Shown: positions 6,872 through 14,692 of the stretch, piece after piece
Layout: every line of letters begins with the position of its first letter
How positions within the stretch are numbered: the stretch's first letter is position 1
Virus record (IMG/VR): IMGVR_UViG_3300010370_002556
Location: 1 to 28,023 of that record
From: a virus
Direction: 5' to 3' (one strand)
DNA: 28,023 nt
Program-made: the position numbers and the translations under genes
Notes under the pieces: generated by a model
The model's input: the letters and a program-made list of their open reading frames with translations, nothing else
Databases searched by the model: none
What the model was told of the DNA's origin: nothing

Positions 6872-8592
6872 TAACATTTAAAGTTGTACGATTTAAAAAC
6901 TTTGGATCTTTTGGTAATACATTTACCGAAATCCAACTAGGAAAGAATGCAACCACATTAGTTTGTGGTTCTAATGGAAACGGTAAATCGTTTGCGTTTC
7001 TTGATTCTATTAGCTTTGCGTTATTTGGAAAGCCGTTTCGGAATATGAATATTCCACAACTAGTAAATAGCATCAATAAAAAGAACTGCGTAGTAGAACT
7101 AGAATTTACTATAGGAAAAACCGAATATAAAGTTGTTCGTGGTTTAGCTCCCAAAGTATTTAAGATATACAAAGATGGCGAACTTTTAAATGAAGACGCT
7201 AAAAGCAAAGACTACCAAAATATTTTAGAAGAGCAGATTGTGGGAATGAATCATAAAACATTTTCACAGGTTGTCGTACTAGGTTCATCTTCTTTTATTC
7301 CGTTCATGCAGCTAACACCAGCAGATCGTCGTACTGTAATTGAAAATATCTTAGATATTGGTATTTTTTCTGAGATGAATAGCATATTAAAAACTAAGAT
7401 TGGTGCTAGTAAAGGCAATCTACAAGCAGTAGATTCTGATCTAATTTTAGTAAATGAAAAGATTAGTGCAACCAAAGAGGTATTAGAATCGTACCAGCAA
7501 AATACGTCGGATCGTATGGCAGATCGTAAACGTACTCTAGAAGAAAATACAGACACAATCAAAAATATTTCCAAAGAAATTAAAACACTCCAGAAAGCAA
7601 TGAAAGAACTGGAAATAGAAATAGAACCAGGAGACCAGATTAATGCGGAACTTAAGAAACAGCAAATTGTCCTTTTCAAGCTCGAAAGCACCATTGAAAG
7701 CGTACAAGAAGATATCCAGTTCTTCCAAAAAAACCACAGTTGTCCAACTTGTAAGCAAACCATCAGTAAAGAACACAAAGAGACAGTCATTACCGAGAAG
7801 TCTGAGAAGGCCAAAGAACACAATCGCTCGTTGGAGCGCATAAAAGAAGCAATAAATATGTCTAAAAATAATCTGAACAAAATTACGTCTGTTCAGAATA
7901 AACTTAACGATTTGATTATCAAAGTTTCTGCTAAACAACAAACGGTAGAATCTCTGGTTAAACTAAACGAAAAACTAGACAAAGAAGTATTAGCAGTAGT
8001 TGAAACCACAGACTCACAATCAAAAATTCAAGAAGCACAAGACCGGCTTTCAGACCTATTGAGCAAACAAGGAAAACTCTTAGAAAAGAAACAAAAGATC
8101 TTAGACACACTTCGTTCATATGATAAACTGGTATTCTTGTTTAAAGACAATGGTATTAAAGCCAAGATTATAAAATATTATATTCCACTTATTAACAAGT
8201 ACGTAAACAAGTATCTTAATAGTATGGACTTCTATGCAAATTTTCATCTAGATGAGGAGTTTAATGAAGTAATTAAAAGTCGTCATCGTGATGAGTTCTG
8301 CTACGAATCATTTAGCGAAGGCGAAAAGATGAGAATCGATCTGGCACTGCTTCTGACATGGCGAGAAATCGCAAAGTTGAAGAACAGTGTCAATACTAAT
8401 CTGCTTATTCTGGACGAAGTATTTGACTCCAGTTTGGACAGTGGTGGAGTGGATGAGCTGATGAAGCTTCTATCTAGTTTTGGCACCCGAGCCAATGTGT
8501 TTGTGATCAGCCACAAAACTGATCAATTACTAGATAGATTTAATCACGTTATACAACTAGATAAGAAAAAGAACTTTAGTAGGATTGTATGA
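6868..8592 (+). CDS. 46: Recombination exonuclease subunit gp46 (Rad50/SbcC family), TTG start
   Basis: 574 aa, close to T4 gp46 (560 aa). It is the ATPase partner of gp47. Walker A GSNGNGKS (34-41), a long coiled coil split by a zinc hook CPTC (Cys292, Cys295), ABC signature FSEGEK (482-487), Walker B LLILDE (Asp516, Glu517) and an H-loop His549 (VISHKTD) are all intact. The start is TTG overlapping the gp47 stop (TTGA), with GGAGAG 7 bases upstream. The next in-frame ATG (about 7047) would remove Walker A, so the TTG start is required. The last ~100 codons are visibly richer in GC than the coiled-coil part. Confidence 0.96.
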   Translation: MITFKVVRFKNFGSFGNTFTEIQLGKNATTLVCGSNGNGKSFAFLDSISFALFGKPFRNMNIPQLVNSINKKNCVVELEFTIGKTEYKVVRGLAPKVFKIYKDGELLNEDAKSKDYQNILEEQIVGMNHKTFSQVVVLGSSSFIPFMQLTPADRRTVIENILDIGIFSEMNSILKTKIGASKGNLQAVDSDLILVNEKISATKEVLESYQQNTSDRMADRKRTLEENTDTIKNISKEIKTLQKAMKELEIEIEPGDQINAELKKQQIVLFKLESTIESVQEDIQFFQKNHSCPTCKQTISKEHKETVITEKSEKAKEHNRSLERIKEAINMSKNNLNKITSVQNKLNDLIIKVSAKQQTVESLVKLNEKLDKEVLAVVETTDSQSKIQEAQDRLSDLLSKQGKLLEKKQKILDTLRSYDKLVFLFKDNGIKAKIIKYYIPLINKYVNKYLNSMDFYANFHLDEEFNEVIKSRHRDEFCYESFSEGEKMRIDLALLLTWREIAKLKNSVNTNLLILDEVFDSSLDSGGVDELMKLLSSFGTRANVFVISHKTDQLLDRFNHVIQLDKKKNFSRIV

Positions 8593-9329
8593 AAAAGAAA
8601 AAGAAAAAAGTATCACGACGAATTGGAAGAGGAGATTCTGTAGATTCTTTAATTATGGGCAGCGAGCCTGTATGGAAAGATACAGACGTACTAACTCCAG
8701 AAGAATACGATACTAAGATTTTAAAGGCGATTAATTGGTACAGTTATTCGTGTGATAATAATATGTGTAAGCCTTGGGTTATTGACTGGATGATGAAAAA
8801 TGAATATTCCAAGAAAGATATTAAAGCTGCTGCAGCATGTGATATTAATTGTATGGAGTTTATGTATATTGGTAGTCGCTGCAGAATTATGAATCTTGGA
8901 GGAAAACTTCGCCCAGAAACTTTGGATATGATCAAGAAAAATATAGATCAGATTATTCATCAGGGTTTGGTTCGTCCGGCTAAAGTTGAAGATCCTAACA
9001 AAGAAAAAGTTAATGTCCAAGAACGCATTCTAAAGAAAAGTATAGAATATATGGCAGTAATTGAAGGTCGTGTTGACCATTTTTACCATCTTGCTATTCG
9101 TGATGGATTAAAAAATGTAGATCACACAGAGTGGCTTCGTGGTGAAGGTATTAAACCTGTTCACTACAAACGTCTAGCAAAAGTGTTAGATCCCCATATT
9201 AAAGAACTAAAAACTGCATATAAAGGACAAGACGTAGACCTTAAAGAAGGATTTTCTTTTCTTGGAAAACGCAAGATTAAACAAATGATAACTACTTTAG
9301 AAGAATTTAAGGATATTTTAAATGGCTAA
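8589..9329 (+). CDS. Conserved hypothetical protein between gp46 and RNase H
   Basis: 246 aa, not recognised by function. It starts with a poly-basic segment (MKKKKKKVSRRIGRG) followed by an acidic/Pro linker and a helical domain ('YDTKILKAINWYSYSCDNNMCKPWVIDWM', 'SKKDIKAAAACDINCMEFMYIGSRCRIMNLGG'). It has six Cys residues within about 50 residues of each other but no clear zinc-finger spacing. The C-terminal half is helical and Lys-rich and ends 'GKRKIKQMITTLEEFKDIL'. The start overlaps the gp46 stop (ATGA). As I recall, cyanophage-like T4 genomes keep an unknown gene here. Position among replication genes and the basic N-terminus fit a DNA-associated role, which is inference only. Confidence 0.8.
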   Translation: MKKKKKKVSRRIGRGDSVDSLIMGSEPVWKDTDVLTPEEYDTKILKAINWYSYSCDNNMCKPWVIDWMMKNEYSKKDIKAAAACDINCMEFMYIGSRCRIMNLGGKLRPETLDMIKKNIDQIIHQGLVRPAKVEDPNKEKVNVQERILKKSIEYMAVIEGRVDHFYHLAIRDGLKNVDHTEWLRGEGIKPVHYKRLAKVLDPHIKELKTAYKGQDVDLKEGFSFLGKRKIKQMITTLEEFKDILNG

Positions 9330-9642
9330 TGGTCCGAGAATATTTAAAGTAACCGATGAAACAGGAAAATGTATTCAATATCTTAAAGGAGATATTGTTT
9401 ATAAAAACGGAGAAGCATATTACGCTGATAGAGATCCAGCACTGTGTTTGTCTCCAGAACATACAAATTCTGGTTGGAAACCACTTATAGGTGACAGAAC
9501 CTCTTCTACTGTGTCATTTTTTAGTTCTACTGTTCCACCATCTCGTGTATTACAGGGCGACGAATGGTTTAATCCTAATACTGGAAAATTATACAAATAC
9601 ATTAAAGATACAAATTCTGAACAATGGGTAGAATTATTTTGA
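9322..9642 (+). CDS. Small protein with fibre-type C-terminal module
   Basis: 106 aa, function unknown. AAGGA lies upstream of the ATG, which overlaps the previous stop by 8 bases. The N-terminal half (FKVTDETGKCIQYLKGDIVYKNGEAYYA) looks like a small beta-rich repeat ('GD-VYKNG--YYA'). The C-terminus, GDEWFNPNTGKLYKYIKD followed by 'QWVELF', is the same type of module that ends the collagen-like fibre at 26513 ([17 protein letters not shown] then 'AWVEF'). This module is common at the ends of phage tail fibre and virion surface proteins. Finding it among replication genes is unexpected; the protein may be a small virion component, or the module may be a generic carbohydrate- or surface-binding fold. 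Confidence 0.75.
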   Translation: MANGPRIFKVTDETGKCIQYLKGDIVYKNGEAYYADRDPALCLSPEHTNSGWKPLIGDRTSSTVSFFSSTVPPSRVLQGDEWFNPNTGKLYKYIKDTNSEQWVELF

Positions 9643-9666
9643 CTTTTCTTCTTTGTATGATATAAT
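9639..9666 (+). promoter_or_regulatory. Sigma70-type promoter for RNase H, 6 bases before ATG
   Basis: TTGACT (9639-9644), 16-base spacer, TATAAT (9661-9666), then 6 bases to the RNase H ATG (9673). Both hexamers match the consensus well (5/6 and 6/6). No Shine-Dalgarno fits between. The element layout and the 6-base gap are identical to those of the uvsY promoter, which makes a chance match unlikely. Confidence 0.78.
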
Positions 9667-9672
9667 TAACAT

Positions 9673-10509
9673 ATGTTACTTATTGACAACAACCAGATTA
9701 TTCTGGCAAACATATTTCAAGCAGCAAATGATGGCGAACCTCTAAACGAGGATTATATTCGCCATACGGTTTTAAACACATATCGTAAATACCGCACAAA
9801 GTTTAGACAGTATGGAGATATGATTCTTTGTAATGATGGCAATAATTATTGGCGTAAACAATATTTTCCATATTATAAAGCTAATCGTAAAAAGCAACAA
9901 GAAGCAAAAAAAGACGAGTGGAGAGCTGTATTTGAAGTTTTAGATCTAATAAGAGAAGAAATTAAGACAGTATTTCCATATCCCAGTATTCGCTTACAGG
10001 GCGCAGAGGCTGATGATGTTATTTACACACTCTGTAAAACATATCATCAAAATGAAAAAATTCTTATTGTTTCTAACGATAAGGATTTTCAACAACTTCA
10101 AATTTTTTCAAATGTAGAACAATACAGTCCTACTACAGATAAATACCTTGTGTGTTCTAATCCTCGTGAAGTTCTTTTTGAACACATTATAGGTGGTGAT
10201 TCTAGTGACGGAATTCCTAATATTCTTAGTGATGATGACACTTTTGTACAAGATGGTAAGCGACAAACGCCAATGACACAAAAACGTATTGCTCAAATTA
10301 AAACTGATGCAGAATCGTCTTTGTTTTATCAAAATCCTAAATATATTAGAAATAGCACACTGATTGATATGAGTAATGTACCACAAGATTTACAAGATCA
10401 TATTTTAGAAATCTACGAATCGCAGAAAGGAAAGGGCAGAGATAAGCTGCTTCAATATTTTATTGATCATAAATTGAAGAGCCTTATGCCACATTTAGAG
10501 GAATTTTGA
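9673..10509 (+). CDS. rnh: RNase H / 5'-3' exonuclease (FEN family)
   Basis: 278 aa versus 305 in T4. T4 RNase H removes RNA primers and adjacent DNA from lagging-strand fragments. Family landmarks: N-terminal 'LLIDNNQI' (Asp5, metal ligand, equivalent to T4 'CLIDFSQI'), 'MILCNDGNNYWRKQYFPYYKANR' (matching T4 'IVLCIDNAKSGYWRRDFAYYYKKNR'), 'GAEADDVIY', 'ILIVSNDKDFQQL' and 'GGDSSDGIPNI', which together give the Asp/Glu metal site. The C-terminus 'LLQYFIDHKLKSLMPHLEEF' resembles T4 'IYSYFVKAGLSKLTNSINEF'. The N-terminus begins four residues before the first catalytic Asp, so no later start is possible and the promoter-adjacent ATG must be used. Confidence 0.95.
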   Translation: MLLIDNNQIILANIFQAANDGEPLNEDYIRHTVLNTYRKYRTKFRQYGDMILCNDGNNYWRKQYFPYYKANRKKQQEAKKDEWRAVFEVLDLIREEIKTVFPYPSIRLQGAEADDVIYTLCKTYHQNEKILIVSNDKDFQQLQIFSNVEQYSPTTDKYLVCSNPREVLFEHIIGGDSSDGIPNILSDDDTFVQDGKRQTPMTQKRIAQIKTDAESSLFYQNPKYIRNSTLIDMSNVPQDLQDHILEIYESQKGKGRDKLLQYFIDHKLKSLMPHLEEF

Positions 10510-10691
10510 TGTATACTCCAGAACCTGAATCGGAATACGAGCGTTGGAAAAGAGAACAAAAAGAAGCCGCTGCACGACGAAAGAAAAAGCGTGGCCGAAA
10601 ACCAAATCAACAAGGTTGGCTGAATGATTTACGGCATGGTTATACATCTGATGGCGAAGACTTTGAAAACTTTGAACGATTTAACAAATAA
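10509..10691 (+). CDS. Small basic hypothetical protein (60 aa)
   Basis: 60 aa from the ATG that overlaps the RNase H stop by one base (TGATG). The N-terminus is acidic/Pro-Glu rich (YTPEPESEYERWKREQKEAA), the middle a strong basic patch (ARRKKKRGRKPN, AT-hook-like 'KRGRKP'), and the C-terminus acidic/aromatic (DGEDFENFERFNK). The basic motif could bind DNA or RNA. It is not recognised as gp33. It lies between RNase H and the clamp gene in a tightly packed operon, and its 3' end supplies the Shine-Dalgarno (AAAGGA) of gp45. Confidence 0.72.
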   Translation: MYTPEPESEYERWKREQKEAAARRKKKRGRKPNQQGWLNDLRHGYTSDGEDFENFERFNK

Positions 10692-10705
10692 AGGATTTTT
10701 ATATT

Positions 10706-11392
10706 ATGACTAAAGCGACAACAACAATTTCTAAGGACACCCTGAATATTCTTAAGAACTTCAGTGGTATTAACTCTAATCTGTACGTAAAGCCCGGATC
10801 TAAGCTGGTAACCATGTCTCCCACTAAGAACATTATGGCAGAGGTGGAAGTAGACGAGACGTTTGATACTGAATTTGGTATCTGGGATCTTAACAAGCTG
10901 CTGGGTGTAATTTCGCTGTTCCAAGATCCAGAAATGGCATTTGGAGACAAGCACATGACCATTACCGGTGCTCGTGGATCCACAGTAAAGTATTACTACT
11001 CTGATCCTAAGCTTCTATCGTATCCCACAAAGAGCATCAAGAAGGTTGATGCTGTGGTAGAGTTTGATCTCACCGCAGACGACTTCAAAGAACTACAGCG
11101 AGCAGCCGCAGTCCTTGGCAATCCAGATCTTTCGTTTGTTTCCATGAACGATACCGTTCTGGCTATTGTTCGTGATCTCAAGGATCCTACGTGTAACGTG
11201 TTTTCTTTAGAGGTTGGTGAAAATCCCGAAGGTGCAGACTTTTCATTTAACTTCAAGATGGAAAACATGAAAATGCTGGACGGTGACTACCATGTAGCCC
11301 TGTCCAAGAGTGTTATTGGACAGTTTACCCATGCTAGTCGTCCTCTTACCTATTGGGTAGCTATGGATGCTAGCAGCACCTATAAGGCATAA
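10706..11392 (+). CDS. 45: Sliding clamp gp45
   Basis: 228 aa, exactly the T4 gp45 length. The trimeric clamp tethers DNA polymerase to DNA and, in T4, also activates late transcription through gp55/gp33. Features of the family: N-terminal 'LSKDTLNILKNFSGINSNLYVKPGSKLVTMSP'-type segment (here starting ISKDTL), 'FGIWDLNKLLGVISLF', 'YYYSDPKLLSYPTKSIK', and the C-terminal 'YHVALSKSVIGQFTH---LTYWVAMDASSTYKA'. AAAGGA lies upstream of the ATG. One base separates its stop from the gp44 ATG. GC-richer codons (AAG, CTG, ACC) suggest high expression or a different codon history from its AT-rich neighbours. Confidence 0.96.
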   Translation: MTKATTTISKDTLNILKNFSGINSNLYVKPGSKLVTMSPTKNIMAEVEVDETFDTEFGIWDLNKLLGVISLFQDPEMAFGDKHMTITGARGSTVKYYYSDPKLLSYPTKSIKKVDAVVEFDLTADDFKELQRAAAVLGNPDLSFVSMNDTVLAIVRDLKDPTCNVFSLEVGENPEGADFSFNFKMENMKMLDGDYHVALSKSVIGQFTHASRPLTYWVAMDASSTYKA

Positions 11393-11393
11393 T

Positions 11394-12353
11394 ATGTTAA
11401 CAGCAAACGACAGTATCGGACTTCTTGTAGAGAAGTATCGACCAGCTATCATTCAGAACTGTGTGCTTCCCAAGGATCTTAAAGCCACCTTTGAAGCCAT
11501 TGTTGAGTCTGGAGAGTGCCCTAATTTGCTTCTAGCAGGTAAGCCGGGTATGGGCAAAACCACAGTGGCCAAGGCTCTGTGTACTCAACTGGGTGCAGAC
11601 TACATTCTGATCAACTGTTCTGAAGACGGTAATATTGATACTCTACGAACCAAGATCCGGCAGTTTGCCAGCACAGTGTCTCTGTCAGAAGGAGCCAAGC
11701 AGAAAATTGTTATTTTGGACGAGTTTGACTACTCTAACGCCCAAAGCATTCAGCCAGCCCTTCGTGGAGCTATTGAAGAGTTTGCTCAGACGTGCAGGTT
11801 TATCCTGACGTGCAACTATAAGAACCGTATTATTGAACCTATCCATTCTCGCTGTACGGTTATTGACTTCAACTTTCCGTCCAAGGAACGCCCAGAACTA
11901 GCCAAGGAATTCTTGGCTCGTTGTCAGGCCATTCTAGAAATGGAAGGTATCGAATACGATCTCAAGGTACTGTCCAAGGTTGTGGTTAAGTTTTTTCCGG
12001 ATTTTCGTCGTACTCTGAATGAACTCCAGCGGTACTCTGCGGCTGGTGTTATTGATATTGGAATTTTGAGCACGGCTGGAGAACTTAATATCAAGGAACT
12101 AATGGGATTTCTTAAGACTAAGAACTTTACAGAGATTCGTAAGTGGGTAGCTAATAACCTAGACAACAGCCCTCAGGACGTGTTTAGGAAGGTCTACGAT
12201 GGCTTATACGAGCATCTAGACCCTAAGAGTATCCCTCAGGCGGTTGTCATTGTAGGCGAATATCAATACAAGACAGCATTTGTGGCCGATCAAGAGATCA
12301 ATCTGTGTGCGTTTATGGTGGAACTAATGATGAATTGTGAGTTTAAAGAATGA
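11394..12353 (+). CDS. 44: Clamp loader large subunit gp44 (AAA+ ATPase)
   Basis: 319 aa from ATG 11394, identical in length to T4 gp44. Four gp44 and one gp62 load the gp45 clamp. AAA+ motifs: Walker A GKPGMGKT (49-56), Walker B with DEFD (109-112), sensor 1 'ILTCNYKNRI', and the SRC arginine-finger motif (152-154) typical of clamp loaders. An in-frame upstream ATG (11367) lies inside gp45; it was rejected because the 319-aa form begins at the conserved 'LLVEKYRP' region with a proper short N-terminus and sits one base after the gp45 stop. The 3' end overlaps gp62 by 4 bases (ATGA). Confidence 0.96.
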   Translation: MLTANDSIGLLVEKYRPAIIQNCVLPKDLKATFEAIVESGECPNLLLAGKPGMGKTTVAKALCTQLGADYILINCSEDGNIDTLRTKIRQFASTVSLSEGAKQKIVILDEFDYSNAQSIQPALRGAIEEFAQTCRFILTCNYKNRIIEPIHSRCTVIDFNFPSKERPELAKEFLARCQAILEMEGIEYDLKVLSKVVVKFFPDFRRTLNELQRYSAAGVIDIGILSTAGELNIKELMGFLKTKNFTEIRKWVANNLDNSPQDVFRKVYDGLYEHLDPKSIPQAVVIVGEYQYKTAFVADQEINLCAFMVELMMNCEFKE

Positions 12354-12736
12354 GTCCCTTTGATTTCCTAAATTCCATAAATCAGACAAAAATTTCACTT
12401 ATGGACGAAGATCCGGGGTGTGAACGAGAGTATAATCCGTTTCTGGCCAATCGCGGTCTTTCTTACTTTTCTGATACCATCTTTCTGGCCAACGAGATGA
12501 ACCGATTACCAGGATTGGGCAAAAAACTTCAGTATGACTTTCTTCGTGTATCTGTTCGAGCCCGTAAAAGGTATAGTAAATGGATTAAAGACGAATCCAA
12601 TGAACGCATAGAAGCCCTAAAGACCGTATACGGTTATTCACATACCAAGGCTAAACAAGCCATCCACCTTATTACAGAAGATAATTGGAAATTATTATTA
12701 GAATTAGCAAATCCGGATAAAAATAGATTTCCATAA
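12350..12736 (+). CDS. 62: Clamp loader small subunit gp62
   Basis: 128 aa, shorter than T4 gp62 (187 aa) but like the short form I recall from cyanophage-type T4 relatives. The region 'REYNPFLANRGLSYFSDTIFLANEMNRLPGLGKKLQYDFLRVSVRARKRYSKW' corresponds to the conserved gp62 segment (T4 'AVPRGKRYGKW'). It is the non-ATPase subunit of the clamp loader. It overlaps gp44 by 4 bases, which in T4 is also a translationally coupled pair. The first two thirds have gp44-like codon use and the last ~30 codons are AT-rich. Its stop codon lies inside the late-type octamer before regA. Confidence 0.88.
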   Translation: MSPFDFLNSINQTKISLMDEDPGCEREYNPFLANRGLSYFSDTIFLANEMNRLPGLGKKLQYDFLRVSVRARKRYSKWIKDESNERIEALKTVYGYSHTKAKQAIHLITEDNWKLLLELANPDKNRFP

Positions 12737-12739
12737 ATA
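12732..12739 (+). promoter_or_regulatory. Late-promoter-like octamer CATAAATA before regA
   Basis: CATAAATA overlaps the gp62 stop codon and lies 28 bases upstream of the regA ATG (12768). A TATAAT hexamer at 12744-12749 could be an alternative -10, but no matching -35 is seen 16-18 bases upstream. With this spacing a short untranslated leader would exist. Because a TAA stop followed by AT-rich sequence can create the octamer by chance, confidence is limited. Confidence 0.4.
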
Positions 12740-12767
12740 TTTTTATAATATATGAAAGTAAAATATT

Positions 12768-13175
12768 ATGGAAGAAATAGAAGACATTTTTGAAGGATTG
12801 GGTGTAGAAGTAAAATTAAAATCTAAAGACGACTTTTTAAAAGTTCGTGAAACTCTAACAAGAATGGGAGTTTCATCGAAAAAAGAAAAAAAATTGTATC
12901 AAAGTTGTCATATACTTCATAAACGTGGACGATATGCAATAATGCACTTTAAAGAACTATTAGATCTTGATGGTCTTGAAACCGATATAAGTGATAGCGA
13001 TATTGGTCGTAGAAATATAATAGTTAAACTTTTAGTAGATTGGGGATTAGTAGAAGCAGTAGATCCAGAAGAATATGCAGAACCTCAATTAACATTAGCA
13101 CAACTAAAAATTATACCACACAAAGAAAAGAAAGATTGGCAATTAGTGCCTAAATATCATATAGGAAACTCTTAA
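12768..13175 (+). CDS. regA: RegA translational repressor
   Basis: 135 aa versus 122 in T4. RegA binds the start regions of early mRNAs and blocks their translation, including those of gp44, gp45 and itself in T4. Identity to T4 is easy to see: 'KSKDDFLKVRETLTRMGVSS' (T4 'KKPEDFLKVKETLTRMGIAN'), 'LYQSCHILHKRGRYAIMHFKELLDLDG' (T4 'LYQSCHILQKKGLYYIVHFKEMLRMDG') and C-terminal 'WQLVPKYHIGNS' (T4 'WKLVPKYTIGN'). About ten extra residues precede the T4 start (MEEIEDIFEGLG). No Shine-Dalgarno is obvious. In T4 the polymerase gene 43 follows; here the glycan island begins three bases after the stop. Confidence 0.96.
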   Translation: MEEIEDIFEGLGVEVKLKSKDDFLKVRETLTRMGVSSKKEKKLYQSCHILHKRGRYAIMHFKELLDLDGLETDISDSDIGRRNIIVKLLVDWGLVEAVDPEEYAEPQLTLAQLKIIPHKEKKDWQLVPKYHIGNS

Positions 13176-13177
13176 TT

Positions 13178-13819
13178 ATGCAAACACAGGTGATTTCTTT
13201 TTATAGTGATGTAGATGAAACAACATATTATAGTGATCATGCCGTTCGTTTAAAAAAACAATTAGACGAATTAAATGTTCCATATGATATACGAGAGAAA
13301 CAATCATTAGGCTCATATCAAAAAAATTGTTTAAGCAAACCTAATTTTATCTATAAACTTTTAATTGAAAAACAAAAACCAGTGATATGGCTAGATATCG
13401 ATTCTAGCGTTTTAAAACCATTACATGTTTTTGATTCTTTTAATAATAATACAGATATGGTTTTTGCAGCTGGATGTCCACAAATAACCTGTGCTAAAGC
13501 CTCTCCGGTTTATTTTTCTTTTAATACTAAAGTATTAGAATTTTTACAAGAATGGATTAATTTAGCAAAAATTTCAACACAACAGGAAAAATGGTTTGAT
13601 CATGAAAGTTTAATGGATTTATTAATTTATTATTACAGTAATAAAAATTTAAATATTAAATTTTTAGGACCAGAATTTTGTGCTTGGCCGGGAAAATCTA
13701 ATAATAACACAGTTATTGAGATGGGTTTAGCAGATACAAAATCTAAAAAAGAATCTTTACGTAAAATGGGAATGCAAGAACACGTTATAGATTGGCAATC
13801 TCCAGGAAATATAAAATAA
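13178..13819 (+). CDS. Putative GT-A glycosyltransferase with DxD motif
   Basis: 213 aa. The N-terminus 'QVISFYSDVDETTYYSDHAVRLKKQLDELNVPYDI' and the central 'PVIWLDIDSSVLKP' (Asp73-x-Asp75) match the pattern of nucleotide-diphospho-sugar transferases, where the DxD binds Mn and the sugar nucleotide. 'FAAGCPQ' and 'YFSFNTKVLEFLQEWI' follow as in related GT-A enzymes, and a His-Glu (HESLMDLL) segment precedes the C-terminus. First gene of the AT-rich island; only two bases separate it from the regA stop. AGGA lies about 13 bases before the ATG. Donor and acceptor are unknown; a family assignment (GT77/DUF-type) would need a profile search. Confidence 0.68.
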   Translation: MQTQVISFYSDVDETTYYSDHAVRLKKQLDELNVPYDIREKQSLGSYQKNCLSKPNFIYKLLIEKQKPVIWLDIDSSVLKPLHVFDSFNNNTDMVFAAGCPQITCAKASPVYFSFNTKVLEFLQEWINLAKISTQQEKWFDHESLMDLLIYYYSNKNLNIKFLGPEFCAWPGKSNNNTVIEMGLADTKSKKESLRKMGMQEHVIDWQSPGNIK

Positions 13820-13822
13820 TAT

Positions 13823-14692
13823 ATGAATTCTATACAATGTTTAGGGGCTCCTTTTGACCCCATTAATCACTTTTCGTCTAACTCTAACCGTAAACCAAAA
13901 ACATTCAGTTGGTGTACTTCTTATACTCCAACACGAATATTTTTAGACAACACAATAGTTCAAGTTGTTTACAATAATATTCCCCTAAAACAAGGAGAAA
14001 AACGATACGGTTGGGTTTGCGAGTCTAGAAGTATTGTTCCAGAATTAAATGCTGCTTTGTATACTGAGCATAAATTTATTTTTGAAGCAGGAAAATTTGA
14101 AACTATCTTTACATCAGATAAAGAATTGTGTAAATTAAATTCAAAATTTAAATTTTGTTTAGCCGGTAGCAATCTACCATGGACAACAGAGACAAATTAT
14201 AAAATACACAATAAAACAAAATTGGTCTCAATGATTGCATCAGCTAAAGTTATAACATCTGGACATGCATTTAGGCATAGTCTTGCAGCTAAATTTAAAG
14301 ATAATTTAGATCTATATGGCGGAGCATTTGGTACCAAAAAGATAGGCATGTCTAAAGATCTCAATACTCAATGGCACAACAAAGATGAGGCATTAGTTGA
14401 TTACATGTTCTCTATAGTAACAGAGAATGACAAATATGATACGTATTATACAGAAAAAATAACAGATTGTTTTGCAAACGGAGTTATCCCTGTTTATTGG
14501 GGCCCGTCTGATATTGGTAACTACTTTAATATGGATGGTGTAATTATTTTAGATGATCAATTTGATATTAAAAATTTAACACCAGATCTATATTATTCTA
14601 AGATGAATGCAATAAAGGATAATATGCAACGCCTATACACCCTTGAGGGAGCTGACGATATGGTGTACAGATTAATACAGGAGAATATATGA
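13823..14692 (+). CDS. GT10-type (alpha-1,3-fucosyltransferase-like) glycosyltransferase
   Basis: 289 aa. The C-terminal half carries the GT10 signature: 'DYMFSIVTEN' (about 193-202), 'YYTEKITDCFANGVIPVYWG' (208-227) and 'DIGNYFN' correspond to the family pattern FxIxxEN...YVTEK...P-V-WG, which binds the GDP-sugar donor. The N-terminal half (1-130) is the variable acceptor domain, containing an odd 'CTSYTPTRIFLDN' segment. Known GT10 enzymes use GDP-L-fucose; some also accept GDP-L-galactose, which is what the epimerase at 22598-23608 would make. No membrane anchor is visible. It overlaps the next gene by 4 bases (ATGA). Confidence 0.78.
   Translation: MNSIQCLGAPFDPINHFSSNSNRKPKTFSWCTSYTPTRIFLDNTIVQVVYNNIPLKQGEKRYGWVCESRSIVPELNAALYTEHKFIFEAGKFETIFTSDKELCKLNSKFKFCLAGSNLPWTTETNYKIHNKTKLVSMIASAKVITSGHAFRHSLAAKFKDNLDLYGGAFGTKKIGMSKDLNTQWHNKDEALVDYMFSIVTENDKYDTYYTEKITDCFANGVIPVYWGPSDIGNYFNMDGVIILDDQFDIKNLTPDLYYSKMNAIKDNMQRLYTLEGADDMVYRLIQENI

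Noticed and set aside
10509-10691. gp33 late-transcription co-activator
   Set aside because: The product is only 60 aa, is highly basic in the middle, and lacks a hydrophobic clamp-binding C-terminus like that of gp33.
11367-11393. ATG at 11367 as start of gp44
   Set aside because: It lies inside the gp45 gene. ATG 11394 gives 319 aa, the T4 gp44 length.
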